NCBI GenBank assembly: GCA_036505795.1
Contig: DASXSU010000052.1
Location: forward strand, 1-32,931
Source: NS-11 sp036505795
GTDB lineage: Bacteria; Nitrospirota; Nitrospiria; Nitrospirales; NS-4
Reading direction: 5' to 3'
DNA length: 32,931 nt
A model generated the notes under the pieces. The model worked only from the letters and a program-made list of their open reading frames with translations. It was not told the origin of the DNA and ran no database searches. Below are positions 1-6,856 of this stretch, one piece after another; the first letter of the stretch is position 1, and the number at the start of each line of letters is the position of its first letter. Position numbers and translations under genes: made by a program.

Positions 1-591
1 GTTGCGCGAGATGACAATCCCATTCACCGGAGAATAAATCGTCGTGTAGTTAAGATTAAGCTTGGCCGTTTCCAGCATGGCCTTAGCCTGCTTCACTTGC
101 GCTTCAGCCGTCTGAATATTCGCTTGAGAGGTTTCAAGGGCTGCGCGGGCATTATCTACATCCTGCCGGGCGTTCATTTGCTGCTCGAACAAAGCCTTTG
201 CGCGGTCAAAGTTGAGCTTCTGCAATGTCAGATCGGCCCGGGCTCGAGCCAGATTGCCTAACGCGTTCTGGAGGTTGGCCTCCATCTGCGTGACGGCGGA
301 AAGGAACGGAGCCGGATCAATCTGGGCCACCACCTGCCCGGCCTTCACGACCGAATTGAAATCGGCATAGAGCGTCTTGATAATGCCGGACACCTGGCTG
401 CCCACCTGCACCGTAATGACCGGATTGATTGTGCCGGTGGCGGTGATGGCTTGGACCACCGTCCCGCGTTCGACCCTCGCGGTTTTATACTTGACCGGCG
501 TTTTCTGACCACCGGCCCAATACGCGTAACCGGCGGCGCTTAGCGCCACTGCCAGCAGCGCGCCGGCTATGAGCCATCGTCTGCGTGTCAT
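1..591 (-). CDS. RND/ABC efflux membrane fusion protein (HlyD/MacA-like), C-terminus outside window
   Basis: This is the N-terminal 197 codons of a periplasmic adaptor that would join an inner-membrane pump to a TolC-type channel. The protein begins with a short basic stretch and one membrane segment (about residues 6-26). The first lipoyl half-domain follows, with the segment SQVSGIIKTLYADFNSVVKA. Next comes a long Ala/Gln-rich helical hairpin (about residues 95-175), and then the start of the second lipoyl half (YSPVNGIVISRN), where the window ends. The layout resembles MacA/HlyD adaptors. The ATG overlaps the stop of the upstream TolC-like gene as ATGA, and a GGGAGG ribosome site lies inside the last codons of that gene, so the two are translationally coupled. 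Its substrate cannot be read from this part; the pump is expected further along the minus strand. Confidence 0.88.
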   Translation of the reverse strand, partial: MTRRRWLIAGALLAVALSAAGYAYWAGGQKTPVKYKTARVERGTVVQAITATGTINPVITVQVGSQVSGIIKTLYADFNSVVKAGQVVAQIDPAPFLSAVTQMEANLQNALGNLARARADLTLQKLNFDRAKALFEQQMNARQDVDNARAALETSQANIQTAEAQVKQAKAMLETAKLNLNYTTIYSPVNGIVISRN

Positions 592-1946
592 GAGCCTCCC
601 GTTAAAGGCGGCGCGGTGGTGCCCATCGCCCGTTCGAGCTGCGCTTTCGCGGCTTGATACGTCGACATCGCCACCACATCGTTCACCTGTGCGTTCACGA
701 GCGCTACTTCGGCGTCCGTGACCTCCACCGCCGTCGCGAGTCCCGCGCGATACCGGCCCTCCGTGAGCGCCATACGCTCCTTCGCCTGGGTCACAGTGAT
801 CGCGGTGAATTGCAGGCGCTCTCGCGTGGCGTCTAAGTTCAAATAGGCCTGGCTGACCTCAGCCAGCACGGTCTGTTTCAGCGAATCACCGTTCGCCTTT
901 GTCCTCAAGAGAGTGGCACGCGCTTCCGCAACCTGCTGTTTGGTCAGGAAGCCGCTGAAAATCGGAATGTTCAAGGACCCCAGGACATTCCAATTCCACA
1001 CCAGTGGAAACTCCTGCCCGTTGTATGAATAGCCTGCAGCCCCTGTCACCGTGGGGAAAAAATCGGCCTCGGCTGTCCTGATCGCCGATTCCGCGGCCTG
1101 CTCGAGCGCACGTTGGGAGATCAGTTCGGGCCTGGCGCGCATGGCCCGGTCCAGCGCCTGTTCCTGGGTGATCGCATACTGTTCGAACGCCGCCGGTTCT
1201 TCAACTCGATATTGGTCGGACGTCACGATACCCATGGCGTTGTTCAACGTGACCCTGGCCAAAGACAGATTGTTCTTGGCGGTAATCAGATTCAGGCGCG
1301 CGTTAGACAGATCCACCTCCGCTGTGGTCACGTCGATCTTCGGCGCGACACCGACCTTAAACCGACCCTTTGCCAGGTCCAGGTGCTTTTGGAACTGGGT
1401 CGCCGCCTCTTCGCTCACCAGCAGCAGACGCTGGGCCTGTTGGAGACCGTAATAGCCCTGCTGCACATTGACTACCATGGTCTGGACCGCGGTTTCTGTG
1501 TCGGACCGCGCGGCCATTAGGTTAAACTCGGCCGTCTTGATTTGTGAGTGGACCTTTCCAAAGTCGAAAATCGTTTGGTTTAAGTTGACGTTGTTCAAAT
1601 AGGTTCCAAACGTGTCGCCGCGGGTGTTCCGCTGAATCGGGCCTCCGCCGAAGGACGTCGCGACATTCGCGGTCGCCCGCTGGTATGCAACGCGACCCGT
1701 GATCAGAGGAAAATACCCGGAGCGGGCCTGGCCGACTCTCGCCTCGTTGATCGCCTGATTTCCGGCCGCTACTCGAAGGCTCGGCTGGTTACCGAGGGCA
1801 ATGTTCAAAGCGTTCTCCAGCGTCAACACTTGGGGAACCACTTTTGGAGTGACCGGATCCGGGACGAGCGCGCCCGCTCGGACGGCTAGCGACACTATCA
1901 TGGCTGCCGCGATCAGCACCCCCCATACCATCGTCTTCACGTGCAT
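588..1946 (-). CDS. TolC-family outer membrane efflux channel
   Basis: The 452-residue product has a signal peptide (about residues 1-26, ending in AGA) and two copies of the outer membrane efflux protein fold, as expected for a TolC/CusC-like trimeric channel. Typical features are the start TLENALNIALGNQPSLRVA, the internal repeat of Asn/Ala-rich helices (TTAEVDLSNARLNL in the first half, VTDAEVALVNAQVND in the second) and the FDFGK and IPIFSG strand regions. A strong AAGGAGG site lies six bases before the ATG. It sits between the TetR gene upstream and the adaptor gene downstream, which supports a regulated tripartite export operon. The substrate is unknown. Length is normal for the family. 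Confidence 0.92.
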   Translation of the reverse strand: MHVKTMVWGVLIAAAMIVSLAVRAGALVPDPVTPKVVPQVLTLENALNIALGNQPSLRVAAGNQAINEARVGQARSGYFPLITGRVAYQRATANVATSFGGGPIQRNTRGDTFGTYLNNVNLNQTIFDFGKVHSQIKTAEFNLMAARSDTETAVQTMVVNVQQGYYGLQQAQRLLLVSEEAATQFQKHLDLAKGRFKVGVAPKIDVTTAEVDLSNARLNLITAKNNLSLARVTLNNAMGIVTSDQYRVEEPAAFEQYAITQEQALDRAMRARPELISQRALEQAAESAIRTAEADFFPTVTGAAGYSYNGQEFPLVWNWNVLGSLNIPIFSGFLTKQQVAEARATLLRTKANGDSLKQTVLAEVSQAYLNLDATRERLQFTAITVTQAKERMALTEGRYRAGLATAVEVTDAEVALVNAQVNDVVAMSTYQAAKAQLERAMGTTAPPLTGGS

Positions 1947-1992
1947 TATCGTCCTCCTTCAGAGAAGCGGAAAGGCTTCGAACCATTACGCA

Positions 1993-2607
1993 CTAGGACT
2001 TTTCGATGCCGGTCAAAAACAACTCCTTGATAACCTCCGTCTTTGCCAAGAGAGAACCCCGGGGGTGATTTCCGAGGATCCAATGAAAAATCGTCGAATT
2101 CATCATGCCATTAAGCGCAAAGGCGGCTTCTTTGGGCGCAATGCCTTTGAACTCACCCGTACTGGTCCCCTTCTCTATGATCTCTGCGATCAGATCCAGG
2201 TGCGCCAATAATTTTTTCCAAATTCGGTCTCCGAAGGCGCTTTTAGGCGCCAGTTCGAAGCCGCTCCATTCCGCCACGTAAATCCGGAAAAAGTTTCGGT
2301 TGTGCTCGAAGAAATTCAATTTGGTGCGGATCAGCGCTTCGATCTTGGCCTCGCTGCCAATAGCCATGCTGGTCTCGGCCTCCACCTTCGACAGGTAGGC
2401 AGTTACCTTTTCATTCACCAGCGAGAGATAAATCTCCTCTTTGCTCCTGAACATTTGGTACAGCGTGCCGATCGCAAATTCGGCCTCCTCGGCAATATCG
2501 GCCATCGTCGTCTTAAAGAAACCGTTCTTCGCGAAAAGCGCCTCCGCTGCCGTCAAGAGCTCTCGGCGCCGGGTCAGGCCCTCCCTCGTTTTTCGCGATA
2601 CCTTCAC
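1993..2607 (-). CDS. TetR/AcrR-family transcriptional regulator of the efflux operon
   Basis: The 204-residue protein has the TetR helix-turn-helix at about residues 16-62 (AAEALFAKNGFFKTTMADIA followed by AIGTLYQMFRSKEEIY), then an all-helical ligand-binding and dimerisation domain. I read the start as GTG at 2607-2605, with the conserved N-terminal HTH helix starting about 15 residues later. It is the first gene of the efflux operon, 46 bp ahead of the TolC-like gene on the same strand, so it most likely represses its own operon and responds to a toxic compound or exported metabolite. The inducer cannot be inferred. Confidence 0.9.
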   Translation of the reverse strand: MKVSRKTREGLTRRRELLTAAEALFAKNGFFKTTMADIAEEAEFAIGTLYQMFRSKEEIYLSLVNEKVTAYLSKVEAETSMAIGSEAKIEALIRTKLNFFEHNRNFFRIYVAEWSGFELAPKSAFGDRIWKKLLAHLDLIAEIIEKGTSTGEFKGIAPKEAAFALNGMMNSTIFHWILGNHPRGSLLAKTEVIKELFLTGIEKS

Positions 2608-2632
2608 AAAATTGCCCAGCCTTGACAGTTAT

Positions 2633-2644
2633 GAACGAGCGTTC
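2633..2644. promoter_or_regulatory. Candidate TetR operator (GAACGAGCGTTC)
   Basis: A near-perfect palindrome, GAACG-AG-CGTTC, lies about 25 bp upstream of the regulator's GTG start and downstream of the likely -10 box. The position and form suit a TetR-type operator blocking transcription of the efflux operon. This is inference from position and symmetry. Confidence 0.45.
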
Positions 2645-2664
2645 GGAAATTAGAATGATAGTTC

Positions 2665-2693
2665 ACTTTAATTGACTTTACACAGGCTGTCAA
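2665..2693 (-). promoter_or_regulatory. Sigma-70-type promoter of the TetR-efflux operon
   Basis: Read on the minus strand, TTGACA (2693-2688) is followed after 17 bp by TAAAGT (2670-2665). The -35 is a perfect consensus match and the -10 matches four of six. It lies upstream of the candidate operator and of the regulator's start codon. Confidence 0.5.
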
Positions 2694-2702
2694 ATTCACG
2701 CA

Positions 2703-2736
2703 AAGAAAAAGGGTCATGCCCTGACGAGCATGACCC
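2703..2736 (-). terminator. Rho-independent terminator of the HhH lipoprotein gene
   Basis: A 9-bp perfect stem, GGGTCATGC/GCATGACCC (2711-2719 with 2728-2736), has an 8-nt loop. On the minus strand it is followed by TTTTTCTTT. It lies 21 bp after the stop of the lipoprotein gene and ahead of the efflux operon promoter. Confidence 0.85.
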
Positions 2737-2756
2737 TCGGCTCGCGCGGTCAACGC

Positions 2757-3536
2757 TTAGGGGGTAATCGTGATCCTGTCCTTGATACGATCAAATATGG
2801 TCTTGGAAAGACCAGCCTTGGTAACCAGCTCTTCTTTCGCCTTGTATGGCCTGCTCTTGATGAGCTTCTGGGAGTCTTCCTTCCCTAGGCTCAGCGTCAG
2901 CACTAGATCTGCTTCCGACGCCTTGTTGATATCCACGAGGGTGGCGGCAGGCAGCCCAGCGACCGCGGCAGGCTTCGGGGCCTCCGGCGCGAGGGGATTG
3001 TGAGGGGCCGAAGCGGGCGGCACCGTGGCCTGCTTCGGCGTATTTATCGGGGGACTCTTTGAAAAATCGCCGGGCCCCGTCGACTTGCCCTGTGAGGGCG
3101 TCGGAAGAAGCTCGGATTGCTCGCGCTCTTTGAGCTCTTTTTGTTGGCGCTTAATCGTTTTCTGTGCGCTCTCGTACTTTTGTTTCTGCACCTCAAGTTC
3201 CTGCGCCATCATTCTCTTCGATGCGGCAACCTCTTTCATCTGACGCTCCAGATCTCTGACTTTGTTGTCCACACCCTGGCGCTCTTTACCCTGCGAGGCG
3301 TTGAGTACACCCAACTCGCTATTCGCTTTCTCCAGGTCTTCACGCAATTTTGTTTTGGCCTCCTGCAAAACTTTGACCTGTTTATTGAGTGCTTCATTCT
3401 GAACCCGCATACGGTCGAGATCGCTCTTGGTGGCCTGAAGATCTTGAAGGGTCTGCTCGTGCGTGCTTTGGCTGACGACACATCCTGTCATCAGCGCCGT
3501 ACTCATCACCAACAGCGCCATCGCGATTCGCTTCAT
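2757..3536 (-). CDS. Coiled-coil lipoprotein with C-terminal helix-hairpin-helix domain
   Basis: The 259-residue protein starts with a lipoprotein signal peptide; the lipobox LMTGC places the lipidated cysteine at residue 19. Residues of about 25-145 are rich in Lys, Glu, Gln and Leu heptads and should form a long coiled coil. A Pro/Ala-rich linker follows (about 145-195), then a segment resembling a helix-hairpin-helix of the ComEA type (about 198-257, starting VDINKASEADLVLTLSLGKE). The canonical GIG turns of ComEA are weak here, so DNA binding is not assured. It has its own promoter, a GAGGAGG ribosome site and a terminator, so it is a single-gene unit. I do not know its function; an envelope-anchored scaffold or DNA-binding role are both possible. 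Confidence 0.8.
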   Translation of the reverse strand: MKRIAMALLVMSTALMTGCVVSQSTHEQTLQDLQATKSDLDRMRVQNEALNKQVKVLQEAKTKLREDLEKANSELGVLNASQGKERQGVDNKVRDLERQMKEVAASKRMMAQELEVQKQKYESAQKTIKRQQKELKEREQSELLPTPSQGKSTGPGDFSKSPPINTPKQATVPPASAPHNPLAPEAPKPAAVAGLPAATLVDINKASEADLVLTLSLGKEDSQKLIKSRPYKAKEELVTKAGLSKTIFDRIKDRITITP

Positions 3537-3585
3537 GCCCTTGCCTCCTCGATATGCGTTTCAACGTACGTGATTTTCTTCCTCA

Positions 3586-3614
3586 TATCTATTCGAATCG
3601 TCCGATTTTGTCAA
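3586..3614 (-). promoter_or_regulatory. Sigma-70-type promoter of the HhH lipoprotein gene
   Basis: On the minus strand a perfect TTGACA (3614-3609) is separated by 17 bp from TAGATA (3591-3586). The start codon is about 50 bp downstream, with a clear ribosome site. Confidence 0.55.
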
Positions 3615-3636
3615 CAAAGAAAAGCCCGCCGTGGCC

Positions 3637-3666
3637 TTGACAATGCGCGCCGTCGTTACGGATGAT
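3637..3666 (+). promoter_or_regulatory. Candidate promoter of uppP
   Basis: TTGACA at 3637-3642 is a perfect -35. The best -10 is weak, either GGATGA (17-bp spacer) or GATGAT (18-bp spacer). If used, transcription starts only a few bases before the ATG at 3677, and an upstream in-frame ATG at 3662 would lie inside the -10. This is why I prefer the 3677 start. Confidence 0.4.
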
Positions 3667-3676
3667 GCCGCCACGT

Positions 3677-4465
3677 ATGTCGATCTGGACTGTGATCATC
3701 CTCGGAATCGTCGAAGGCCTCACCGAGTTCCTACCGGTCTCCTCCACCGGCCATCTGATTCTAGCCGGCTATGTCTTAAACTTCACGGGAGAAGAAGCCA
3801 CGAGCTTTGAAATCGTCATTCAACTCGGCGCGATCCTTTCCGTAGTCGTATACTTCCGCCGGCAGCTATGGGAACTGCTTCGCCAGCTTCCGCGAGACCG
3901 CATCAGCCAGCGGCTGGCCTTCGCGCTGGCGGTCGCCTTCATCCCCGCCGCTATCCTCGGACTGGTTCTGCACAAGTGGATTGAGCAGTATCTCTTCGGG
4001 CCTGTCACCGTCGCCTGGGCATTGATAGTGGGTGGGGTGGTAATTCTGGTAGTCGAGCACACCATCAAAAGCCGCCAAATCCAAGGTTTAAACCAGATCG
4101 ACGCCCGACGTGCCTGGTGGGTAGGCATGGCGCAATGCTTCTCCTTATTTCCAGGGGTCTCCCGATCCGGAGCAACGATCATCGGCGGTCTCTTGACCGG
4201 TCTGGATCGAACGACGGCTACCGAATTCTCATTCCTCTTGGCGATTCCCACCATGCTCGCCGCCACCGGCTACAAAATAGTGAAGACCCACGACCTGCTG
4301 CTGCAGGCCGATCCGCTCCTGTTGCCCCTCGGCCTGGCTGTCGCATTCATCACCGGGCTAGCGGTGGTCGCGGGATTTCTCGCCTTCGTCCGCTCCCATA
4401 CGTTTAAATCCTTCGCGTACTATCGCATCGTCCTTGGGGTGATCATCCTGGCCGTCATGCGCTAG
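3677..4465 (+). CDS. uppP: Undecaprenyl-diphosphatase (BacA/UppP)
   Basis: The enzyme removes a phosphate from undecaprenyl pyrophosphate at the membrane, recycling the lipid carrier for peptidoglycan and other surface polymers and giving bacitracin resistance. The 262-residue protein has the two family signatures: EGLTEFLPVSSTGHL (about residues 13-27), with the catalytic Glu pair and His, and PGVSRSGATI in the middle of the protein. About eight hydrophobic segments are visible. The start at 3677 gives the N-terminus MSIWTVIILG, as in typical UppP. An in-frame start at 3662 would add five residues. The gene is convergent with the TPM gene, with only one base between the stops and no visible terminator. 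Confidence 0.95.
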   Translation: MSIWTVIILGIVEGLTEFLPVSSTGHLILAGYVLNFTGEEATSFEIVIQLGAILSVVVYFRRQLWELLRQLPRDRISQRLAFALAVAFIPAAILGLVLHKWIEQYLFGPVTVAWALIVGGVVILVVEHTIKSRQIQGLNQIDARRAWWVGMAQCFSLFPGVSRSGATIIGGLLTGLDRTTATEFSFLLAIPTMLAATGYKIVKTHDLLLQADPLLLPLGLAVAFITGLAVVAGFLAFVRSHTFKSFAYYRIVLGVIILAVMR

Positions 4466-4466
4466 C

Positions 4467-5096
4467 CTATCGCTCTTGGATCAGATCATTGCGCAATTCA
4501 TCGGGATTGTCCTCCGGCCGCGCCGGAAAATGCTCTGCCAGCAATTCTCCACAGTGCGCGATAGCACGGCACAGACCTTCCGCCGGCCGACCCTCCTTAA
4601 TGGCCGACACGAGCTGTTGCACCACGGTGTTCCAGGTGGCGGGCGGGACCTTTTCATCGATTGCTCGATCGGCGAGGATCTGCACTCTTCGCTCCAATAA
4701 AGAGATCATGATTAAAATACCGCTGGCCTCCCGGGTCTTATGAAGTCCGTGCTCATAAAACGCCGCTTCGGCGCGGCGGCGAACTTGCAAATCCATCCGA
4801 TGATCCGGGGTTAACCGCCGAAGGAGCGAAGGCAGGGAGCCGGAAAGGTTCCCGAGGAGATACGCCGCCAGGACGCCGAGAAGAACGACGGGTGGTGAAT
4901 AGCTTGCAACCCAACCATCATGCTCAAATAGCAGAAGGCCTGCGAGCGTGAGCAGCGCCAGAAGGCTTCCTAGCAGATGAGGAGTGTCATAGTGTCCCGA
5001 AACGGGAACGACCATGGGAACAATCTCACCGCGCGTCTGTTTCTCTGCCGACTGAACTGCCGCATGAATTTTCTGCAGATCTTGCGCCGAAAACAT
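4467..5096 (-). CDS. TPM-domain membrane protein (second TPM gene of the operon)
   Basis: The 209-residue product has a TPM domain split by membrane segments: an N-terminal part (FSAQDLQKIHAAVQSAEKQT, RGEIVPMVV), two hydrophobic stretches (about residues 48-90) and the C-terminal TPM half (RREASGIL-like region through LLERRVQILADRAID and a final acidic tail). A longer open frame extends upstream into the preceding gene, but the homologous part begins at the ATG at 5096, seven bases after the stop of that gene, so I place the start there. It is the third gene of lemA-TPM-TPM. TPM domains are associated with membrane or thylakoid repair and, in vitro, with phosphatase activity; the role here is unproven. 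Confidence 0.8.
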   Translation of the reverse strand: MFSAQDLQKIHAAVQSAEKQTRGEIVPMVVPVSGHYDTPHLLGSLLALLTLAGLLLFEHDGWVASYSPPVVLLGVLAAYLLGNLSGSLPSLLRRLTPDHRMDLQVRRRAEAAFYEHGLHKTREASGILIMISLLERRVQILADRAIDEKVPPATWNTVVQQLVSAIKEGRPAEGLCRAIAHCGELLAEHFPARPEDNPDELRNDLIQER

Positions 5097-5103
5097 TCGT
5101 CGA

Positions 5104-6015
5104 TTACCAGCGTCCTGAAGCCCCGCCGCCCCCGAAATCCCCTCCGCCGCCTGTGAACGAACCACCGCCCGAGAAATCACCCATCCCTCCCCCCGACCAC
5201 CCGCGACCGACATATCCGCCGCCTGGTAGGCCTCCCCCTCCCCGGAACAAAACCGAAAGCACGAGGGCGAGTACAAGCGAGACGACGGCTGCGATAACCG
5301 CGATGACGATCCCGGAGGAGAGCGCCAGCAGAAAGGCAAGGATACCGCCGGCGAAAAGGCCAAACCCCTTTTTCAGGGCGAGAAAGATTGCTCCCACAAA
5401 GGCTCCCACCACAACTGCCGGAAGGAAACCACTCCACTGCTGAGTGAGGGCTCGCGGGGCGGGGGGTTGATCTTTCGGTGCAGTATAGGTGCCTTCGATT
5501 GTGCCTATAATCGCCCTGGCTCCGGTAGCGATCCCCTCGGCGTAGTTGCCCGCACGAAAATGAGGCACCATTTCGTTGCGAATGATGCGGGACGTGACCG
5601 CGTCCGTCAGCACCCCTTCAAGTCCATACCCCACCTCAATGCGGATCCGGCGGTCTTGGGGTGCGACCAAGAGGAGCACGCCGTTGTCGGTTCCTTTCTG
5701 GCCGAGCTTCCACGTGGTCGCCACACGATGGGAAAAATCCTCCACTGGTTCGCCCTGCAGGGTCGGTAATGTGAGGATCGCGACCTGATTACCGGTCCGC
5801 TGTTCGTGAGCGGCCAGTTCTTGCGAAAGCGAGGCAGCGAGCTCCGGAGGAAGCAGGTGGGCCGTATCGACGATCCGCCCGGTGAGCGGCGGCACGTCCA
5901 GCGCAAGGGCGAAGCCGGACGACACTGCCAGCGCCAGGACAATCAGCAGCGCGATTTTCCCCGCCCTGGCGGGTTGGGAAGCGAATGCCACGGCTTGCCG
6001 TCGATACATCCGCAC
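5104..6015 (-). CDS. TPM-domain protein with signal peptide and Gly-rich tail (YgcG-like)
   Basis: This 303-residue envelope protein has a signal sequence (about residues 15-38), a TPM domain (from PPLTGRIVDTAHLLPPELAA to the IRIEVGYGLEGVLTD and SRIIRNEMVPHFR motifs), two closely spaced hydrophobic segments (about 195-260) and a C-terminal tail made almost wholly of Gly, Ser and aromatic residues. That architecture is the usual one for YgcG-like proteins encoded beside lemA. The start is GTG at 6015, two bases after the lemA stop, with GAGGTG inside lemA as the ribosome site; an ATG two codons later is the alternative. The exact biochemical role is unknown. Confidence 0.85.
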   Translation of the reverse strand: MRMYRRQAVAFASQPARAGKIALLIVLALAVSSGFALALDVPPLTGRIVDTAHLLPPELAASLSQELAAHEQRTGNQVAILTLPTLQGEPVEDFSHRVATTWKLGQKGTDNGVLLLVAPQDRRIRIEVGYGLEGVLTDAVTSRIIRNEMVPHFRAGNYAEGIATGARAIIGTIEGTYTAPKDQPPAPRALTQQWSGFLPAVVVGAFVGAIFLALKKGFGLFAGGILAFLLALSSGIVIAVIAAVVSLVLALVLSVLFRGGGGLPGGGYVGRGWSGGGMGDFSGGGSFTGGGGDFGGGGASGRW

Positions 6016-6017
6016 CG

Positions 6018-6614
6018 TTAGAACTTCACCTCGGGCGGTTTCGTCACGGCCTTTTCATCCGCGACCGTAAAATTCGGTTTCACATCGAGATGTAAGATGT
6101 ATCGGGCGGTCAAGTTCGTCGGGAAAAACCGTACCGCCTTATTGAACTCGGCCACTTTATCGATATAGCGTTTCCGCGCGACGGCGATCCGATTCTCCGT
6201 TCCCTCCAACTGGCTTTGAAGATCACGAAAATTCTCGTTTGCCTTCAAATCCGGATATTTCTCCACCACCACCAACAAGCGCGAGAGGGCTGACGATAGG
6301 TCACGTTGCGCAAGTTGAAACTGTTTGAAACTTTCAGGATTCTTGAGTAAATCTGCGGACGGGGTGATGCTGGTGGCCTGCGCCCGGGCCTGCGTGACCG
6401 CTTCTAGAGTCTCCCGTTCATGGGCCGCATAACCTTTTACAACATTGACCAGATTCGGAATCAAATCGGCGCGGCGTTGGTATTGATTCAGCACCTCGCT
6501 CCAGGCAGCGTTCGTTTCCTCATCCAGGGACTGAAGGTCATTGTATCCGCAGCCCGAAGCTAACAGCAGAGCGCCCAGAAGAGGACACAGGATCAACATT
6601 GATCGCGGTCGCAT
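6018..6614 (-). CDS. lemA: LemA-family lipoprotein
   Basis: The 198-residue product is a LemA protein: a lipoprotein signal (lipobox LASGC, Cys22) precedes a four-helix domain with family motifs such as WSEVLNQYQRRADLIPNLVN and YPDLKANENFRDLQSQLEGT. The start is the ATG at 6614, because an upstream in-frame GTG lies inside the AAGGAGGTG ribosome site itself. It heads a tight operon with two TPM genes (gaps of 2 and 7 bases). LemA-TPM clusters are widespread and envelope-associated, but their molecular role is not firmly established. Confidence 0.93.
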   Translation of the reverse strand: MRPRSMLILCPLLGALLLASGCGYNDLQSLDEETNAAWSEVLNQYQRRADLIPNLVNVVKGYAAHERETLEAVTQARAQATSITPSADLLKNPESFKQFQLAQRDLSSALSRLLVVVEKYPDLKANENFRDLQSQLEGTENRIAVARKRYIDKVAEFNKAVRFFPTNLTARYILHLDVKPNFTVADEKAVTKPPEVKF

Positions 6615-6813
6615 CAAAATCACCTCCTTCTCGCCTTGGACAGTTTCACAATCGTAACGCGTCTCGTCGCAGAAATTCCATCAGCAAGCAAGATTGTACA
6701 AGTACCCTACAACTGATCCACCAGAAACCAGGAGATAGCAAGTCATAATGGTACAGCTCCGCATGCCTACAAAGAGGAATTCCTTCTTTGCCAATTATCC
6801 GCGTATGTTACAG

Positions 6814-6826
6814 GCCTACAGTAGGC
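6814..6826. promoter_or_regulatory. 13-bp palindrome upstream of the Gln/Ser-rich protein gene
   Basis: GCCTAC-A-GTAGGC is a perfect inverted repeat with a single central base, 30 bp before the start codon. A second imperfect palindrome built on GGAATTCC lies at 6771-6789. Both could be regulator sites; neither matches a regulator I can name. I see no convincing -35/-10 pair in this 240-bp gap. Confidence 0.3.
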
Positions 6827-6856
6827 ACTCGAGGATCGCATAAAGGAGGGATTCAG

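Noticed and set aside
1051..1520. Two plus-strand open frames of about 135 codons
   Set aside because: Both are antisense to the TolC-like gene, which has full-length homology and a signal peptide.
5097..5363. Upstream extension of the second TPM gene (89 extra codons)
   Set aside because: It overlaps the C-terminal Gly-rich coding region of the upstream TPM gene in another frame, and homology begins at the ATG at 5096.
6788..6856. Upstream extension of the repeat protein gene
   Set aside because: The ribosome site and signal peptide both point to the ATG at 6857; the extension would hide the signal peptide.
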